Shown: piece by piece, positions 1 through 6,476 of the stretch | How the letters are laid out: each line of letters opens with the position of its first letter | Position numbering within the stretch: position 1 is the stretch's first letter | Origin: Candidatus Iainarchaeum sp. | GTDB taxonomy: Archaea > Iainarchaeota > Iainarchaeia > Iainarchaeales > JAXPJC01 | Length of the DNA: 15,714 nt | Direction of reading: 5' to 3' | Assembly (NCBI GenBank): GCA_018304445.1 | Contig: JAGVWD010000015.1 | Location: 1-15,714 of the forward strand | The notes under the pieces: model-generated | Database searches by the model: none | What the model was told of the DNA's origin: nothing | What the model saw: the letters and a program-made list of their open reading frames with translations, nothing else | Made by a program: the position numbers and the translations under genes

Positions 1-105
1 GCGCTTGCGGCTTTCTCATATGCGCACGCGTGGCTTGATGCAGGGGTTAGGGCGAAACTGCTTGATGCGCGCGGGGATGATAACTTATTTACATTGCCCA
101 AATAA
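1..105 (+). CDS. DUF357-like protein, C-terminal end only
   Basis: Frame 1 is open from the first base to a TAA at 103-105 and gives 34 residues, so the 5' part lies outside the window. The visible tail contains AFSYAHAWLDAGVRAKLLD, which resembles the conserved C-terminus of the archaeal DUF357 family (a Y-x-H-x-WLDAG-R pattern). DUF357 proteins are short archaeal helical proteins of unknown function. I recognise the family from this short motif only, so the assignment is tentative. The stop codon lies inside the perfect inverted repeat at 101-123. Confidence 0.6.
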   Translation, partial: ALAAFSYAHAWLDAGVRAKLLDARGDDNLFTLPK

Positions 106-123
106 GGGCATTATGCCCTTATT
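101..123 (+). terminator. Perfect 10-bp inverted repeat over the stop codon
   Basis: AATAAGGGCA (101-110), a 3-base loop TTA, then its exact reverse complement TGCCCTTATT (114-123). It could fold into a tight RNA hairpin at the 3' end of the DUF357-like transcript. No T-run follows it, so it is not a classical intrinsic terminator. It may act in 3'-end formation or mRNA stability. The symmetry is seen directly and the role is inferred. Confidence 0.5.
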
Positions 124-140
124 AACCCCAAGTTCTGCGC

Positions 141-151
141 AATATTTAATA
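141..151 (+). promoter_or_regulatory. TATA-like box for the membrane protein gene
   Basis: AATATTTAATA is centred about 26 bases before the ATG at 172. This is the archaeal TATA-to-start-site distance, so the transcript is probably leaderless or nearly so. No Shine-Dalgarno sequence precedes the ATG. The call rests on spacing and composition only. Confidence 0.45.
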
Positions 152-171
152 ATAAGTAAGGCATAATTCTA

Positions 172-648
172 ATGATAAAAATGGGCTTATACGACAAGAA
201 GTTTGGCTTCAATTTCGCATTTGATGCGCGCATGCTCAGATGGCCTGCAATAATAATTGCTGTAGTGCTGGTCATTGCGCTTCTGGCAATTGCTGTGAAT
301 TCGCTTGTCCAGCAGAAGGCAATTGAGCTGCAGTATACTAACAATCCCCTTGATTTGAGCAGCGCGAAGAATGCATTGCTTGGCATTAAAATCACAAACA
401 TCACAGAGCAGGATGCGAACGGGGTTATAATAAATGTAAAGGCGGCGGATGCGGAATCAATAATCATCTATCCTGAGGAGAGCGATGCGCTCACTCTTGC
501 AAAGGGCGAATCACGCATTTTTACAGTTACAATAAAGCCGAATCCCGCAAAGGATGTTCTTTCGGGGGATTATGCGATTTCCGTTTCCGCGGAAATAAAC
601 AAGACAAAATTCGAGGCAAAGAGCTTCCTTACAATAAAGACCGCTTAA
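172..648 (+). CDS. Hypothetical membrane-anchored protein with a beta-rich outer domain
   Basis: The protein has 158 residues. A cytoplasmic N-terminus of about 20 residues is followed by one strongly hydrophobic helix at about 22-46, rich in Ile, Val, Leu and Ala. The remaining ~110 residues are soluble and beta-strand-like. The end of the chain, with SGDYAISVSAEI and alternating polar and hydrophobic residues up to SFLTIKT, is typical of immunoglobulin-like or CARDB/NEW-type beta-sandwich domains found in archaeal surface proteins. The likely topology is a single-pass anchor with the domain outside the cell. No catalytic motif is visible. The first ATG (172) is chosen over ATG 181 because of the TATA spacing. 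Its last 20 bases overlap the 3' end of the convergent Nudix gene. The function is unknown and I recognise no specific family. Confidence 0.75.
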   Translation: MIKMGLYDKKFGFNFAFDARMLRWPAIIIAVVLVIALLAIAVNSLVQQKAIELQYTNNPLDLSSAKNALLGIKITNITEQDANGVIINVKAADAESIIIYPEESDALTLAKGESRIFTVTIKPNPAKDVLSGDYAISVSAEINKTKFEAKSFLTIKTA

Positions 649-1078
649 TTGACTCAACGGCTTTTAATGCGATATTCCTGACATCCTTTGGAATGCGCCC
701 ATCGCTTAATTCATTTATGGAAAACCAGCCGAAATCATTCAATTCTGATTTATTGATTGTTAAGCTATTTGGATTTTTCGGCCTGCACAGGTAATAAAAA
801 CAGCAGTGATTGTGGTCCCCGACGCTGTGCACATTCACATAAAATGGAACTGCAAGCTGCTTTTTTATATTTCCTTCAATGGGAAGCTCATTTCTGTTCA
901 GAAGCTCAATTTCCAGATTCAGTTCCTCCCTGAATTCCCTTTCCAGCGCCTCATCAGGGGTCTCGTTTTCATTTATGTGCCCTCCAGGAGGAAGCCATAA
1001 ATCCAGTTTCTTGTGGTGTATCAAAAGAACCCTGTTGTTGTGAATTAAATAGCCTGCGACAACCAAGTCGGTTTTCAT
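629..1078 (-). CDS. Nudix hydrolase
   Basis: The protein has 149 residues, normal for a single-domain Nudix enzyme. The Nudix box runs from Gly33 to Leu55: GG-x5-E39-x7-R47-E48-F-R-E51-E52-L-N-L. Glu48, Glu51 and Glu52 are in place to bind the catalytic Mg2+. The usual Gly near the end of the box is Asn54, a modest deviation. WLPPGGH before the box is typical of the family, which cleaves nucleoside diphosphates linked to another moiety (X). The substrate cannot be told from sequence; a housecleaning or nucleotide-sugar role is possible. It is the second gene of a two-gene operon: its ATG overlaps the stop of the CPKC protein as ATGA (1078-1075), which suggests translational coupling. Its 3' end overlaps the convergent membrane-protein gene by 20 bases. 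Confidence 0.9.
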   Translation of the reverse strand: MKTDLVVAGYLIHNNRVLLIHHKKLDLWLPPGGHINENETPDEALEREFREELNLEIELLNRNELPIEGNIKKQLAVPFYVNVHSVGDHNHCCFYYLCRPKNPNSLTINKSELNDFGWFSINELSDGRIPKDVRNIALKAVESIKRSLL

Positions 1079-1338
1079 TGTTTGCCCTCAAGCGCCTCAA
1101 TTATCTTCTCTTTTGTAATTATTCCCGAGAGCATCCTGCTTGCGCCTTTTTCTGCATATTCAAAGACAATTACAGGAACTGAAAGTATGTTCAGCTTAAG
1201 CGCCTCTGCCATGCCTTCCTGAGTAGTGGTGCTGATTTCCTCGTATGAGAGAAGCCCCCGGTCTGCGAGCTCGCTGAGAATTAATTTCGCATTTGCGCAT
1301 TTGGGGCAGTTGACTTTCGTGAATATCTTTACCTGCAT
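1075..1338 (-). CDS. Small thioredoxin/glutaredoxin-fold protein with CPKC active site
   Basis: The protein has 87 residues when started at the ATG at 1338-1336 (MQVKIFTK). The frame is open further upstream to 1515, but that extension runs through the promoter and into the divergent gene and has no thioredoxin character, so I reject it. The chain shows the expected order: first beta strand, redox motif Cys11-Pro-Lys-Cys14, a helix, a second strand, then SVPVIVFE with the cis-proline loop, a strand and a C-terminal helix. It is probably a cytoplasmic dithiol-disulfide oxidoreductase of the glutaredoxin-like archaeal type. The electron donor and targets are unknown. It is the first gene of the operon with the Nudix hydrolase (ATGA overlap) and is probably made from a nearly leaderless transcript driven by the AT-rich box at 1360-1373. 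Confidence 0.85.
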   Translation of the reverse strand: MQVKIFTKVNCPKCANAKLILSELADRGLLSYEEISTTTQEGMAEALKLNILSVPVIVFEYAEKGASRMLSGIITKEKIIEALEGKQ

Positions 1339-1359
1339 GCTGAAGATTGAGAGCGAACA

Positions 1360-1373
1360 TAAATTTAAATATT
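1360..1373. promoter_or_regulatory. Shared AT-rich TATA-like box between two divergent genes
   Basis: TAAATTTAAATATT lies in the only gap between the CPKC gene (starting 1338, - strand) and the orphan gene (starting 1402, + strand). Its near-symmetry makes it a plausible TATA element in both directions: it is centred about 29 bases from the - strand ATG and about 35 from the + strand GTG. No Shine-Dalgarno sequence is seen before either start. It is inferred from position and composition. Confidence 0.45.
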
Positions 1374-1401
1374 CCGCCTGGCTCAATCTTATTGTGAGAG
1401 T

Positions 1402-2169
1402 GTGCGTTTTCGTCCAATAATTAAGAGAATAAGCCCTGCGGAACGTGAGGCAAGAAGGGCGACAAGAGACGTGTGGAGTGGGCTGAGCGGGCTTGGGCAG
1501 GATGCGAAGAAACAAAGAGCATGGATACTCAACTACATTGCAAATGCCCCCAAGAATATAAAGCCTGCGCTTGAGAGGGAATTCAATGCGGGCCTGCTAA
1601 GGCAGATTATAAGAGCGCGGGGAGCAAAGAAAGATGAGTTACAGTTAGAATACGATAAGCTCGTTACGGATAAGTTTTCACTTAAAACAAAGACATATTT
1701 CAGGAGGGATTGGCGCAGAACTCTGCATGATGTTGATACCTTATTGAATTCGCCTATATCGAAAGAAATAGCGCTTCCAGGCGCACTTGGCTGGGTTAAT
1801 ACTGCATTATCCGCATTGAGGTTAACAAGAAAAATAGATATAAACAGGCTTCTCTCAAAAATCGACAGCCTAAGGAACCACCCTAATCTTTCTCCCCAGA
1901 TGATAATACTTGCAATAAAACTTCAGGCATATAATGAGAGGCTTAAAGTAAAGGATAAAAACCTCGACAAAAAAATCTATAAGCGGTACACACAAAAAAC
2001 ACTTGGAGATAGGGCCATAAGGCTTCTTGGAATGCCACTCAGCCCGGATGGAACAATCCATAGGGCGCTTCCGCGCCTCCTTTATGAGGACATAAGGGAT
2101 GCTTTCCCAAATACCCCTATTGCGGCTCTTGCAAGGAATAAGCTCCTGAAATTATATGGAAAATCATAG
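1402..2169 (+). CDS. Hypothetical basic, mostly helical protein
   Basis: The protein has 255 residues and starts at GTG; no in-frame ATG lies upstream. It is rich in Lys and Arg, for example in residues 1-40, 92-106 and 178-206, and looks largely alpha-helical. A mildly hydrophobic stretch at about 123-142 (ALPGALGWVNTALSALRL) is too polar-flanked and Gly/Pro-broken to call a membrane helix. There are no cysteines, no Walker or zinc motif and no signal peptide. The charge would fit nucleic-acid or membrane-surface binding, but that is inference. I recognise no family. It stands alone: divergent from the CPKC gene, and 65 bases before the por operon, which seems to have its own promoter. Confidence 0.7.
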   Translation: MRFRPIIKRISPAEREARRATRDVWSGLSGLGQDAKKQRAWILNYIANAPKNIKPALEREFNAGLLRQIIRARGAKKDELQLEYDKLVTDKFSLKTKTYFRRDWRRTLHDVDTLLNSPISKEIALPGALGWVNTALSALRLTRKIDINRLLSKIDSLRNHPNLSPQMIILAIKLQAYNERLKVKDKNLDKKIYKRYTQKTLGDRAIRLLGMPLSPDGTIHRALPRLLYEDIRDAFPNTPIAALARNKLLKLYGKS

Positions 2170-2205
2170 CAATTGAACCAATAGCATTATTAAATTCATT
2201 TTCCA

Positions 2206-2217
2206 CTATTTATTATT
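2206..2217 (+). promoter_or_regulatory. TATA-like box of the por operon
   Basis: CTATTTATTATT is centred about 24 bases upstream of the TTG start of porG, which predicts a leaderless or almost leaderless mRNA. The T-rich stretch that follows (to 2223) could also end transcripts from the orphan gene upstream. The rest of the 65-base gap shows nothing else. Confidence 0.45.
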
Positions 2218-2234
2218 CTTTTTGGGGATTCAAA

Positions 2235-2729
2235 TTGAAGGAAATAAGGATTCATGGTAGAGGGGGGCAGGGCGCAGTTACCACTTCGCAGCTGCTTGCG
2301 ATTGCAGCATTCCACGATGGGAAAAGGGCGCAGGCATTCCCTGCATTCGGGGTGGAAAGGCGCGGAGCTCCTGTGCAGGCATTCACGCGCATTTCTGATG
2401 GGGAAATAAAAACCCGGCAGCAGGTTTATGAGCCGGATTATGTCATAGTGCTTGATGCGAGCCTGCTTGCAAGCGTTGATGTTGCGGACACTGCGCACAC
2501 AATAAATGTTACAAAGGCTGCGCTTGATGTAATTGGGAAGCCGTTTGTGAATACGGGGATTATTGGGGCATTTGCGGGATTGACAAAAGAGCTTTCGCTA
2601 AATGCGCTTGAGAAGGCAATTGATGAGAGGTTTGAAGGAAAGGTGGAAGTTGCCGAGAAGAATAAGCAAGTGATAAGGCTGCTCTATAGCCAATGCACGG
2701 AGCTTGGAAAATGCAAAATAAAAAAATAA
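2235..2729 (+). CDS. porG: Pyruvate:ferredoxin oxidoreductase, gamma subunit
   Basis: The protein has 164 residues, near the usual ~180 of archaeal PorG. The N-terminus carries GRGGQG at residues 8-13, the hallmark of the gamma domain of 2-oxoacid:ferredoxin oxidoreductases, followed by AFPAFGVERRGAPVQAFTRISD, which is highly conserved. The gamma subunit joins PorA, PorB and PorD in the complex that interconverts pyruvate and CoA with acetyl-CoA, CO2 and reduced ferredoxin; in the single-chain enzymes the equivalent domain contributes to CoA binding. The start is TTG at 2235. It fits the family N-terminus exactly, there is no in-frame ATG upstream, and a TATA-like box lies at the right distance. 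It is the first gene of porG-porD-cutA-porA-porB. Its end overlaps porD by 19 bases. Confidence 0.93.
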   Translation: MKEIRIHGRGGQGAVTTSQLLAIAAFHDGKRAQAFPAFGVERRGAPVQAFTRISDGEIKTRQQVYEPDYVIVLDASLLASVDVADTAHTINVTKAALDVIGKPFVNTGIIGAFAGLTKELSLNALEKAIDERFEGKVEVAEKNKQVIRLLYSQCTELGKCKIKK

Positions 2730-3001
2730 ATAAAGGGCATAAATTGCTTATTGGCGCGGTTATTGACGAGCCGGGAAGCAGCGAAAGGAACAAAACAGGC
2801 GGCTGGCGCACCTTCATTCCAATAATTGACCAGGAAAAATGCATAAAGTGCGGAATATGCTGGATGGATTGCCCGGACATGGCAATAAAGAAAAATCCGA
2901 ACGGGACATTCACTATAGATTATGCGTTCTGCAAGGGCTGCGGAATATGCGCAAAGCAGTGCCCCACAAAGGTAATAAGCATGAAACTGGAGGGGAAGTA
3001 A
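2711..3001 (+). CDS. porD: Pyruvate:ferredoxin oxidoreductase, delta (ferredoxin-like) subunit
   Basis: The protein has 96 residues from the ATG at 2711. An in-frame ATG at 2693 would add six residues, but GGAG at 2699-2702 sits 8 bases before 2711 and favours the shorter form. The family signature GGWRTFIPIID (30-40) precedes two bacterial-type ferredoxin motifs: Cys44, 47, 50, 54 followed by Pro, and Cys74, 77, 80, 84 followed by Pro. These bind two [4Fe-4S] clusters that pass electrons from the PorB cluster to external ferredoxin. All eight ligands are present. It overlaps the end of porG by 19 bases and is followed after one base by cutA. Confidence 0.95.
   Translation: MQNKKINKGHKLLIGAVIDEPGSSERNKTGGWRTFIPIIDQEKCIKCGICWMDCPDMAIKKNPNGTFTIDYAFCKGCGICAKQCPTKVISMKLEGK
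2989..2995 (+). promoter_or_regulatory. Strong Shine-Dalgarno sequence for cutA
   Basis: GGAGGGG lies 7 bases before the cutA ATG and inside the last codons of porD. It contrasts with the operon's first gene, which has no Shine-Dalgarno sequence, so internal genes here appear to be read by a different initiation mode from the leaderless first gene. Confidence 0.6.
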
Positions 3002-3002
3002 A

Positions 3003-3326
3003 ATGAAAATGGTTTATGCGACTTTCAAGGACGCGAAGCAGGCCGAGAAAATTGTCAATTCCCTCCTTAAGCAGAGGCTCATTGCGTGCGCGAACATAAT
3101 TCCGAACATAAAAAGCAGCTATTTGCATAAGGGAAAGATTGCAAATGCGAAGGAAGCCGCGGCAATAATGAAAACCGCGGATGAGAAGATTGATGACGTT
3201 ATAAACGAAATAAGGAGAATGCACTCATATGAAGTTCCTGAAATAATTTCATTTGAAATTGCGAAGGGAAATGCGCAATACATGGACTGGATAATAAAAG
3301 AGGTAAGGAAGAATGAAAAAGGTTGA
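3003..3326 (+). CDS. cutA: CutA1-family protein (divalent ion tolerance type)
   Basis: The protein has 107 residues, the usual CutA size. Conserved features seen: an N-terminal strand MVYATF, then KDAKQAEKIVNSLLKQRLIACANI (the helix and strand with the family's single conserved Cys), and near the C-terminus HSYEVPEIISFEI, the family's most conserved block. CutA proteins are compact trimers with a ferredoxin-like fold. They were linked to copper and other divalent-cation tolerance in Escherichia coli, but their true function is unsettled. Here the gene sits inside the por operon between the delta and alpha subunit genes, 1 base after porD and overlapping porA by 14 bases. Co-expression with an oxygen- and metal-sensitive Fe-S enzyme is therefore likely; a functional link is inference. 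Confidence 0.92.
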   Translation: MKMVYATFKDAKQAEKIVNSLLKQRLIACANIIPNIKSSYLHKGKIANAKEAAAIMKTADEKIDDVINEIRRMHSYEVPEIISFEIAKGNAQYMDWIIKEVRKNEKG

Positions 3327-4458
3327 AAGTGCTGCTGCAGCAATTGCTGAAGCGGTTAAGTTGTGCGATGTGAAGGTAATGCCAATGTATGCAATTACTC
3401 CAAGCACATTAATTCCTGAAAGATTGAGCGAGTTTGTGAATAATGGCGAAATGGATGCCGAAATGATTCATGTGGAATCAGAGCACAGCGCCGCGAGCGC
3501 GATGATTGGAAGCATTTTATGCGGGGCAAGGAGCTTTACTGCCACTGCTTCCCAGGGGCTTGCGCTTATGTTTGAGATACTTCCGATAATTTCGGGATTG
3601 CGCCTTCCCGCGGTAATGGCTGTTGCAAACCGCTCACTAAGCGCACCTCTGAACATATGGAATGACCATTCGGATTCTGTAAGCGCAAGGGATCAGGGCT
3701 GGATACAATTATATGCTGAAAGCGCGCAGGAAGCATTAGATACGACAATACAGGCATATAAAATTGCTGAGAATGTGAACGTACTGCTGCCCGTGATGGT
3801 CTGCATTGATGGTTTTACGCTGAGCCATGTTTATGAGAATATTGATGTTCCGGAAAAGGCGCAAGTTGGGAAATTCCTTCCCGCTTTTGCGCCGGAATAT
3901 GCCCTTGACCCTGAAAGGCCATTGACCTTTGGTCCTATTGTTTTCCCTGATTCTTTCATGGAATTCAAGAAGGCGCAGGAGGAGGCAATGGAAAATTCAG
4001 CAAAGGCAATTGCAAAAGTTAATGATGACTTTGGGAAAATGTTTGGCAGGAAATACGGGAACGGGTTGGTTGAAACCTACAAAATGGATTATGCGGAGCA
4101 TGCAATCCTGGGAATTGGGACTTTATGCACAACAGCGAGGAGTGTTGTGGATAAGCTGCGCGCAAATAAAATCAAGGCGGGCTTAATAAGAATCAGGTGC
4201 TTAAGGCCATTCCCAAAAGAAGAACTGCAAAAGCTTGCAAAAAGGCTGAAAACAATTGCGGTAATTGATAGGCATATTTCTCTTGGATTTGAGGGCGCGC
4301 TTGCAACCGATGTGAAATCCGCTCTTTCTGAAATGAAAAATAAGCCTTCCATTTCAGGCTTTATTGCGGGATTGGGGGGAAGGGACATTACTGAAAAACA
4401 TTTGGAATATGCGCTTAAGCAGGGCATGCAGAAAAAAGCAGGTGGCTGGCTCTTATGA
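3313..4458 (+). CDS. porA: Pyruvate:ferredoxin oxidoreductase, alpha subunit
   Basis: The protein has 381 residues, typical of archaeal PorA (about 380-400). YAITPST at 26-32 corresponds to the substrate- and ThDP-site loop of the single-chain enzyme, and the Glu-rich VESEHSA at 54-60 corresponds to the loop holding the Glu that activates thiamine diphosphate. The pyruvate-type signature LNIWNDHSD with [11 protein letters not shown], followed by [15 protein letters not shown], favours pyruvate over branched-chain or 2-oxoglutarate enzymes. The C-terminal part (about 255-370) is the transketolase C-terminal-like domain, with [16 protein letters not shown] at 3300-3303 lies before the start, and the gene begins inside cutA (14-base overlap). 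The TGA overlaps the porB ATG as ATGA (4455-4458), which couples the two catalytic subunits that share the ThDP site. Confidence 0.95.
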   Translation: MKKVESAAAAIAEAVKLCDVKVMPMYAITPSTLIPERLSEFVNNGEMDAEMIHVESEHSAASAMIGSILCGARSFTATASQGLALMFEILPIISGLRLPAVMAVANRSLSAPLNIWNDHSDSVSARDQGWIQLYAESAQEALDTTIQAYKIAENVNVLLPVMVCIDGFTLSHVYENIDVPEKAQVGKFLPAFAPEYALDPERPLTFGPIVFPDSFMEFKKAQEEAMENSAKAIAKVNDDFGKMFGRKYGNGLVETYKMDYAEHAILGIGTLCTTARSVVDKLRANKIKAGLIRIRCLRPFPKEELQKLAKRLKTIAVIDRHISLGFEGALATDVKSALSEMKNKPSISGFIAGLGGRDITEKHLEYALKQGMQKKAGGWLL

Positions 4459-6467
4459 TAGCGGGATTGCCAGAAGAGGAATATTTTGCTTCTGGGCACA
4501 GGGCATGCGCTGGCTGCGGGGAAATACTTGCGGTAAGGCATGCGCTCAAGGCTTCCGGGAAGAATACAATTGCTGTAATGGCAACCGGGTGCATGGAGGT
4601 TGTTTCAACCCCCTATCCTGAAAGCTCATGGAAAATCCCCTGGGTGCACGGCGCATTTGAGAACCATCCCGCAATTGCATCAGGGGTTGATGCTGCATTG
4701 AAAGCTTTGGGAAAGCGCGATAAAATCAATCTGCTTGTTTTCGGCGGGGATGGCGCTTATTTTGACATTGGATTCCAGGCGCTGAGCGGAGCATTGGAGC
4801 GCGGGCACAAGGCGACTTATATCTGCACTGACAACGAGGCGTATATGAACTGCCTTGCGCTTTCAACCGAAATTCAGACCAAGGAGGGGTTGAAGAAAAT
4901 TACTGAAATTAAAAAAGGAGATTTGGTTTATGCGTTTGACCAGAAGAATCATGAATTGGTTCTGAAAAAGTGCTCAGGAGTTTTTGATAACGGCAAAAAG
5001 GAAGTTTTTGAGTTAAACACGCTGCATCACACAATTAAAGCAACAAACAATCATCCCTTCCTTACAGTGCAAAAAAGAGGCAGAGGTAGGGAAAATCTTC
5101 TTGTTTGGAAAACTATTGCCGAGCTTAAAAAGGGAGACCAGATAATTGTCTTAAAGAATTTAAGCGGTGAAAATTCTTTCAATTTCAAGACGGTTAAGCT
5201 ATCGCGGATTGGTGATTTTAAAGTGAATAGGCTCAACAACGTAAGGTTGCCATCCGCTTCCAGCCCTGACCTGATGGAGTTTATGGGAATTTTCACAGGC
5301 GACGGATGGACTAGGCTTACAAAAGGAGAAATTGGTTTCGCTTTGCCTGAAGGAAAGCAGGCAAGAGGCAGGCTCCTAATGCTTCAGGAGAGGCTATTCG
5401 GTCTGAATCCAAGGCTCGATAAGAATTATATCTATTTTAATTCAGTTAATCTGGTTAGGTTTATTGATTCATTGGGATTTAACCTTCCCGCCAAGAAAAA
5501 AACAGTTCCGGCGTGGGTTTTTACCCTGCCTGCTGATGAAAAGGAGGCCTTTGTTAGGGGGCTTATGCTTTCAGACGGCTATAAAATTGGGAACAGTTCA
5601 AGGATTGTTTCGGCAAGCTTTGAGTTGCTGAAAAGAGTGCGCTTGTTGCTGCAGACAATTGGTTATAGGGTCGGAAAGATCCATAGACAGAAAAAAGAAA
5701 AAGGAACTTATTGCGTTTATAGGAAATTATTGAAAGATTCAGAATATGGCTACATATGCTTCAGCCAGCGCAGCGAATGGGATATTGGAAAATATCAAAG
5801 CGAATATAAGTATCAGAATTTTCTGATTGGAAATAAATATTTCGAAACAGAAAAACTGCAGGGCATAAAATCTGTCGGAATTGAGCCTACGCTTGATTTA
5901 AGAGTGCAGGATGAACATAATTTCATTGCTGACGGAATAGTTGTGCATAACACAGGAATACAGCGCAGCGGGGCAACTCCTCCATTCGGCGCAACAACAA
6001 CTTCCCCTGCGGGAAAGAAAATCCACGGGAAGCAGCAGGCGAAAAAGCCGCTTCCGCTTATTGTAGCAGCGCATGGGATAAGATATGTTGCAACTGCAAG
6101 CGTTTCAAACATCCTTGATTATTATAAAAAGGTGCAGAAGGCGCTTGCAACCGAAGGGCCGAGTTTCATTCATGTATTTACCCCCTGCCCCATAGGATGG
6201 TATCATGACAGTGCGGATGCAATAGAAATTGCAAAACTTGCTGTTGATTGCAGAGTGCAGCCAATTTATGAAATTGAGAATGGTGCGCTTAAATTCACAA
6301 ACAAGATTGAGAATCCAAAGCCTGTTGCGGAATATTTGCAAAAACAGGGGAGATTCAAGCATTTGGGCGCTGATGAAATTAGCGCTGTGCAGAAATATGT
6401 TGATGAGCGCTATAATTTCCTGCTGGAGCTTGAAAAGCAGAAAAGGGCATTTGATGTTCTGCTGTGA
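4455..6467 (+). CDS. porB: Pyruvate:ferredoxin oxidoreductase, beta subunit, interrupted by an intein
   Basis: The 670-residue reading frame is a 303-residue PorB (132 N-terminal plus 171 C-terminal residues) split by a 367-residue in-frame intein. The extein length matches normal PorB (about 290-330). PorB binds thiamine diphosphate and the [4Fe-4S] cluster next to it. Visible ligands are Cys18 and Cys21 in ACAGCGE, Cys46 in ATGCME, and Cys578 in TPCPIGW of the precursor (Cys211 after splicing). The ThDP/Mg motif starts with GGDGAYFD (about 96-103) and ends with DNEAYMN (126-132) before the intein. It resumes with [11 protein letters not shown] (500 on), restoring the canonical [17 protein letters not shown] block. 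The start overlaps porA as ATGA. The stop is only 9 bases from the end of convergent purB. The enzyme can be active only if the intein is removed, because the break lies inside the cofactor site. Confidence 0.96.
   Translation: MIAGLPEEEYFASGHRACAGCGEILAVRHALKASGKNTIAVMATGCMEVVSTPYPESSWKIPWVHGAFENHPAIASGVDAALKALGKRDKINLLVFGGDGAYFDIGFQALSGALERGHKATYICTDNEAYMNCLALSTEIQTKEGLKKITEIKKGDLVYAFDQKNHELVLKKCSGVFDNGKKEVFELNTLHHTIKATNNHPFLTVQKRGRGRENLLVWKTIAELKKGDQIIVLKNLSGENSFNFKTVKLSRIGDFKVNRLNNVRLPSASSPDLMEFMGIFTGDGWTRLTKGEIGFALPEGKQARGRLLMLQERLFGLNPRLDKNYIYFNSVNLVRFIDSLGFNLPAKKKTVPAWVFTLPADEKEAFVRGLMLSDGYKIGNSSRIVSASFELLKRVRLLLQTIGYRVGKIHRQKKEKGTYCVYRKLLKDSEYGYICFSQRSEWDIGKYQSEYKYQNFLIGNKYFETEKLQGIKSVGIEPTLDLRVQDEHNFIADGIVVHNTGIQRSGATPPFGATTTSPAGKKIHGKQQAKKPLPLIVAAHGIRYVATASVSNILDYYKKVQKALATEGPSFIHVFTPCPIGWYHDSADAIEIAKLAVDCRVQPIYEIENGALKFTNKIENPKPVAEYLQKQGRFKHLGADEISAVQKYVDERYNFLLELEKQKRAFDVLL
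4851..5951 (+). mobile_element. Intein with LAGLIDADG homing endonuclease domain, inserted in porB
   Basis: There are 367 residues between Asn132 and Thr500 of the PorB precursor. Splicing block A starts at Cys1 ([10 protein letters not shown], with [11 protein letters not shown] after it). Block B has Thr65-Asn-Asn-His68 followed by PFLTV. Block F is [15 protein letters not shown] (348-362), and block G ends VVHN, with penultimate His366 and terminal Asn367. The next extein residue is Thr, an accepted +1 nucleophile. This is a complete class 1 set. The central part has two LAGLIDADG-type motifs about 90 residues apart, MGIFTGDG (145-152) and VRGLMLSDG (235-243), each with its acidic residue (Asp151, Asp242), so endonuclease activity is plausible. 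Hand counts of single 60-base lines give about 32-33% G+C inside (5401-5460, 5821-5880) against about 55-57% in nearby extein lines (4801-4860, 6001-6060), consistent with acquisition by homing. Confidence 0.96.
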
Positions 6468-6476
6468 ATATAAGTA

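Noticed and set aside
1339..1515. A 59-residue N-terminal extension of the CPKC protein
   Set aside because: It runs across the AT-rich promoter box and into the divergent gene, has no thioredoxin-fold or signal-peptide character, and the ATG at 1338 gives a standard-length protein with correct TATA spacing.
2170..2234. A small gene or RNA in the gap before porG
   Set aside because: It is 65 AT-rich bases holding only a plausible TATA box and a T-rich stretch, with no start codon plus frame of useful length and no stable hairpin.
2693..2710. An earlier porD start at ATG 2693
   Set aside because: It adds six residues with no family support and ignores the GGAG placed 8 bases before the ATG at 2711.
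3119..3343. Antisense open frames opposite cutA, porA, purL and purB
   Set aside because: They lie wholly across well-supported genes, have no recognisable motifs and mirror the codon bias of the real strand.
4851..5951. A separate inserted gene, or an assembly chimera, inside porB
   Set aside because: The frame is continuous, both ends match intein splice junctions exactly, and the flanks rejoin into an unbroken PorB motif. An intein explains everything.
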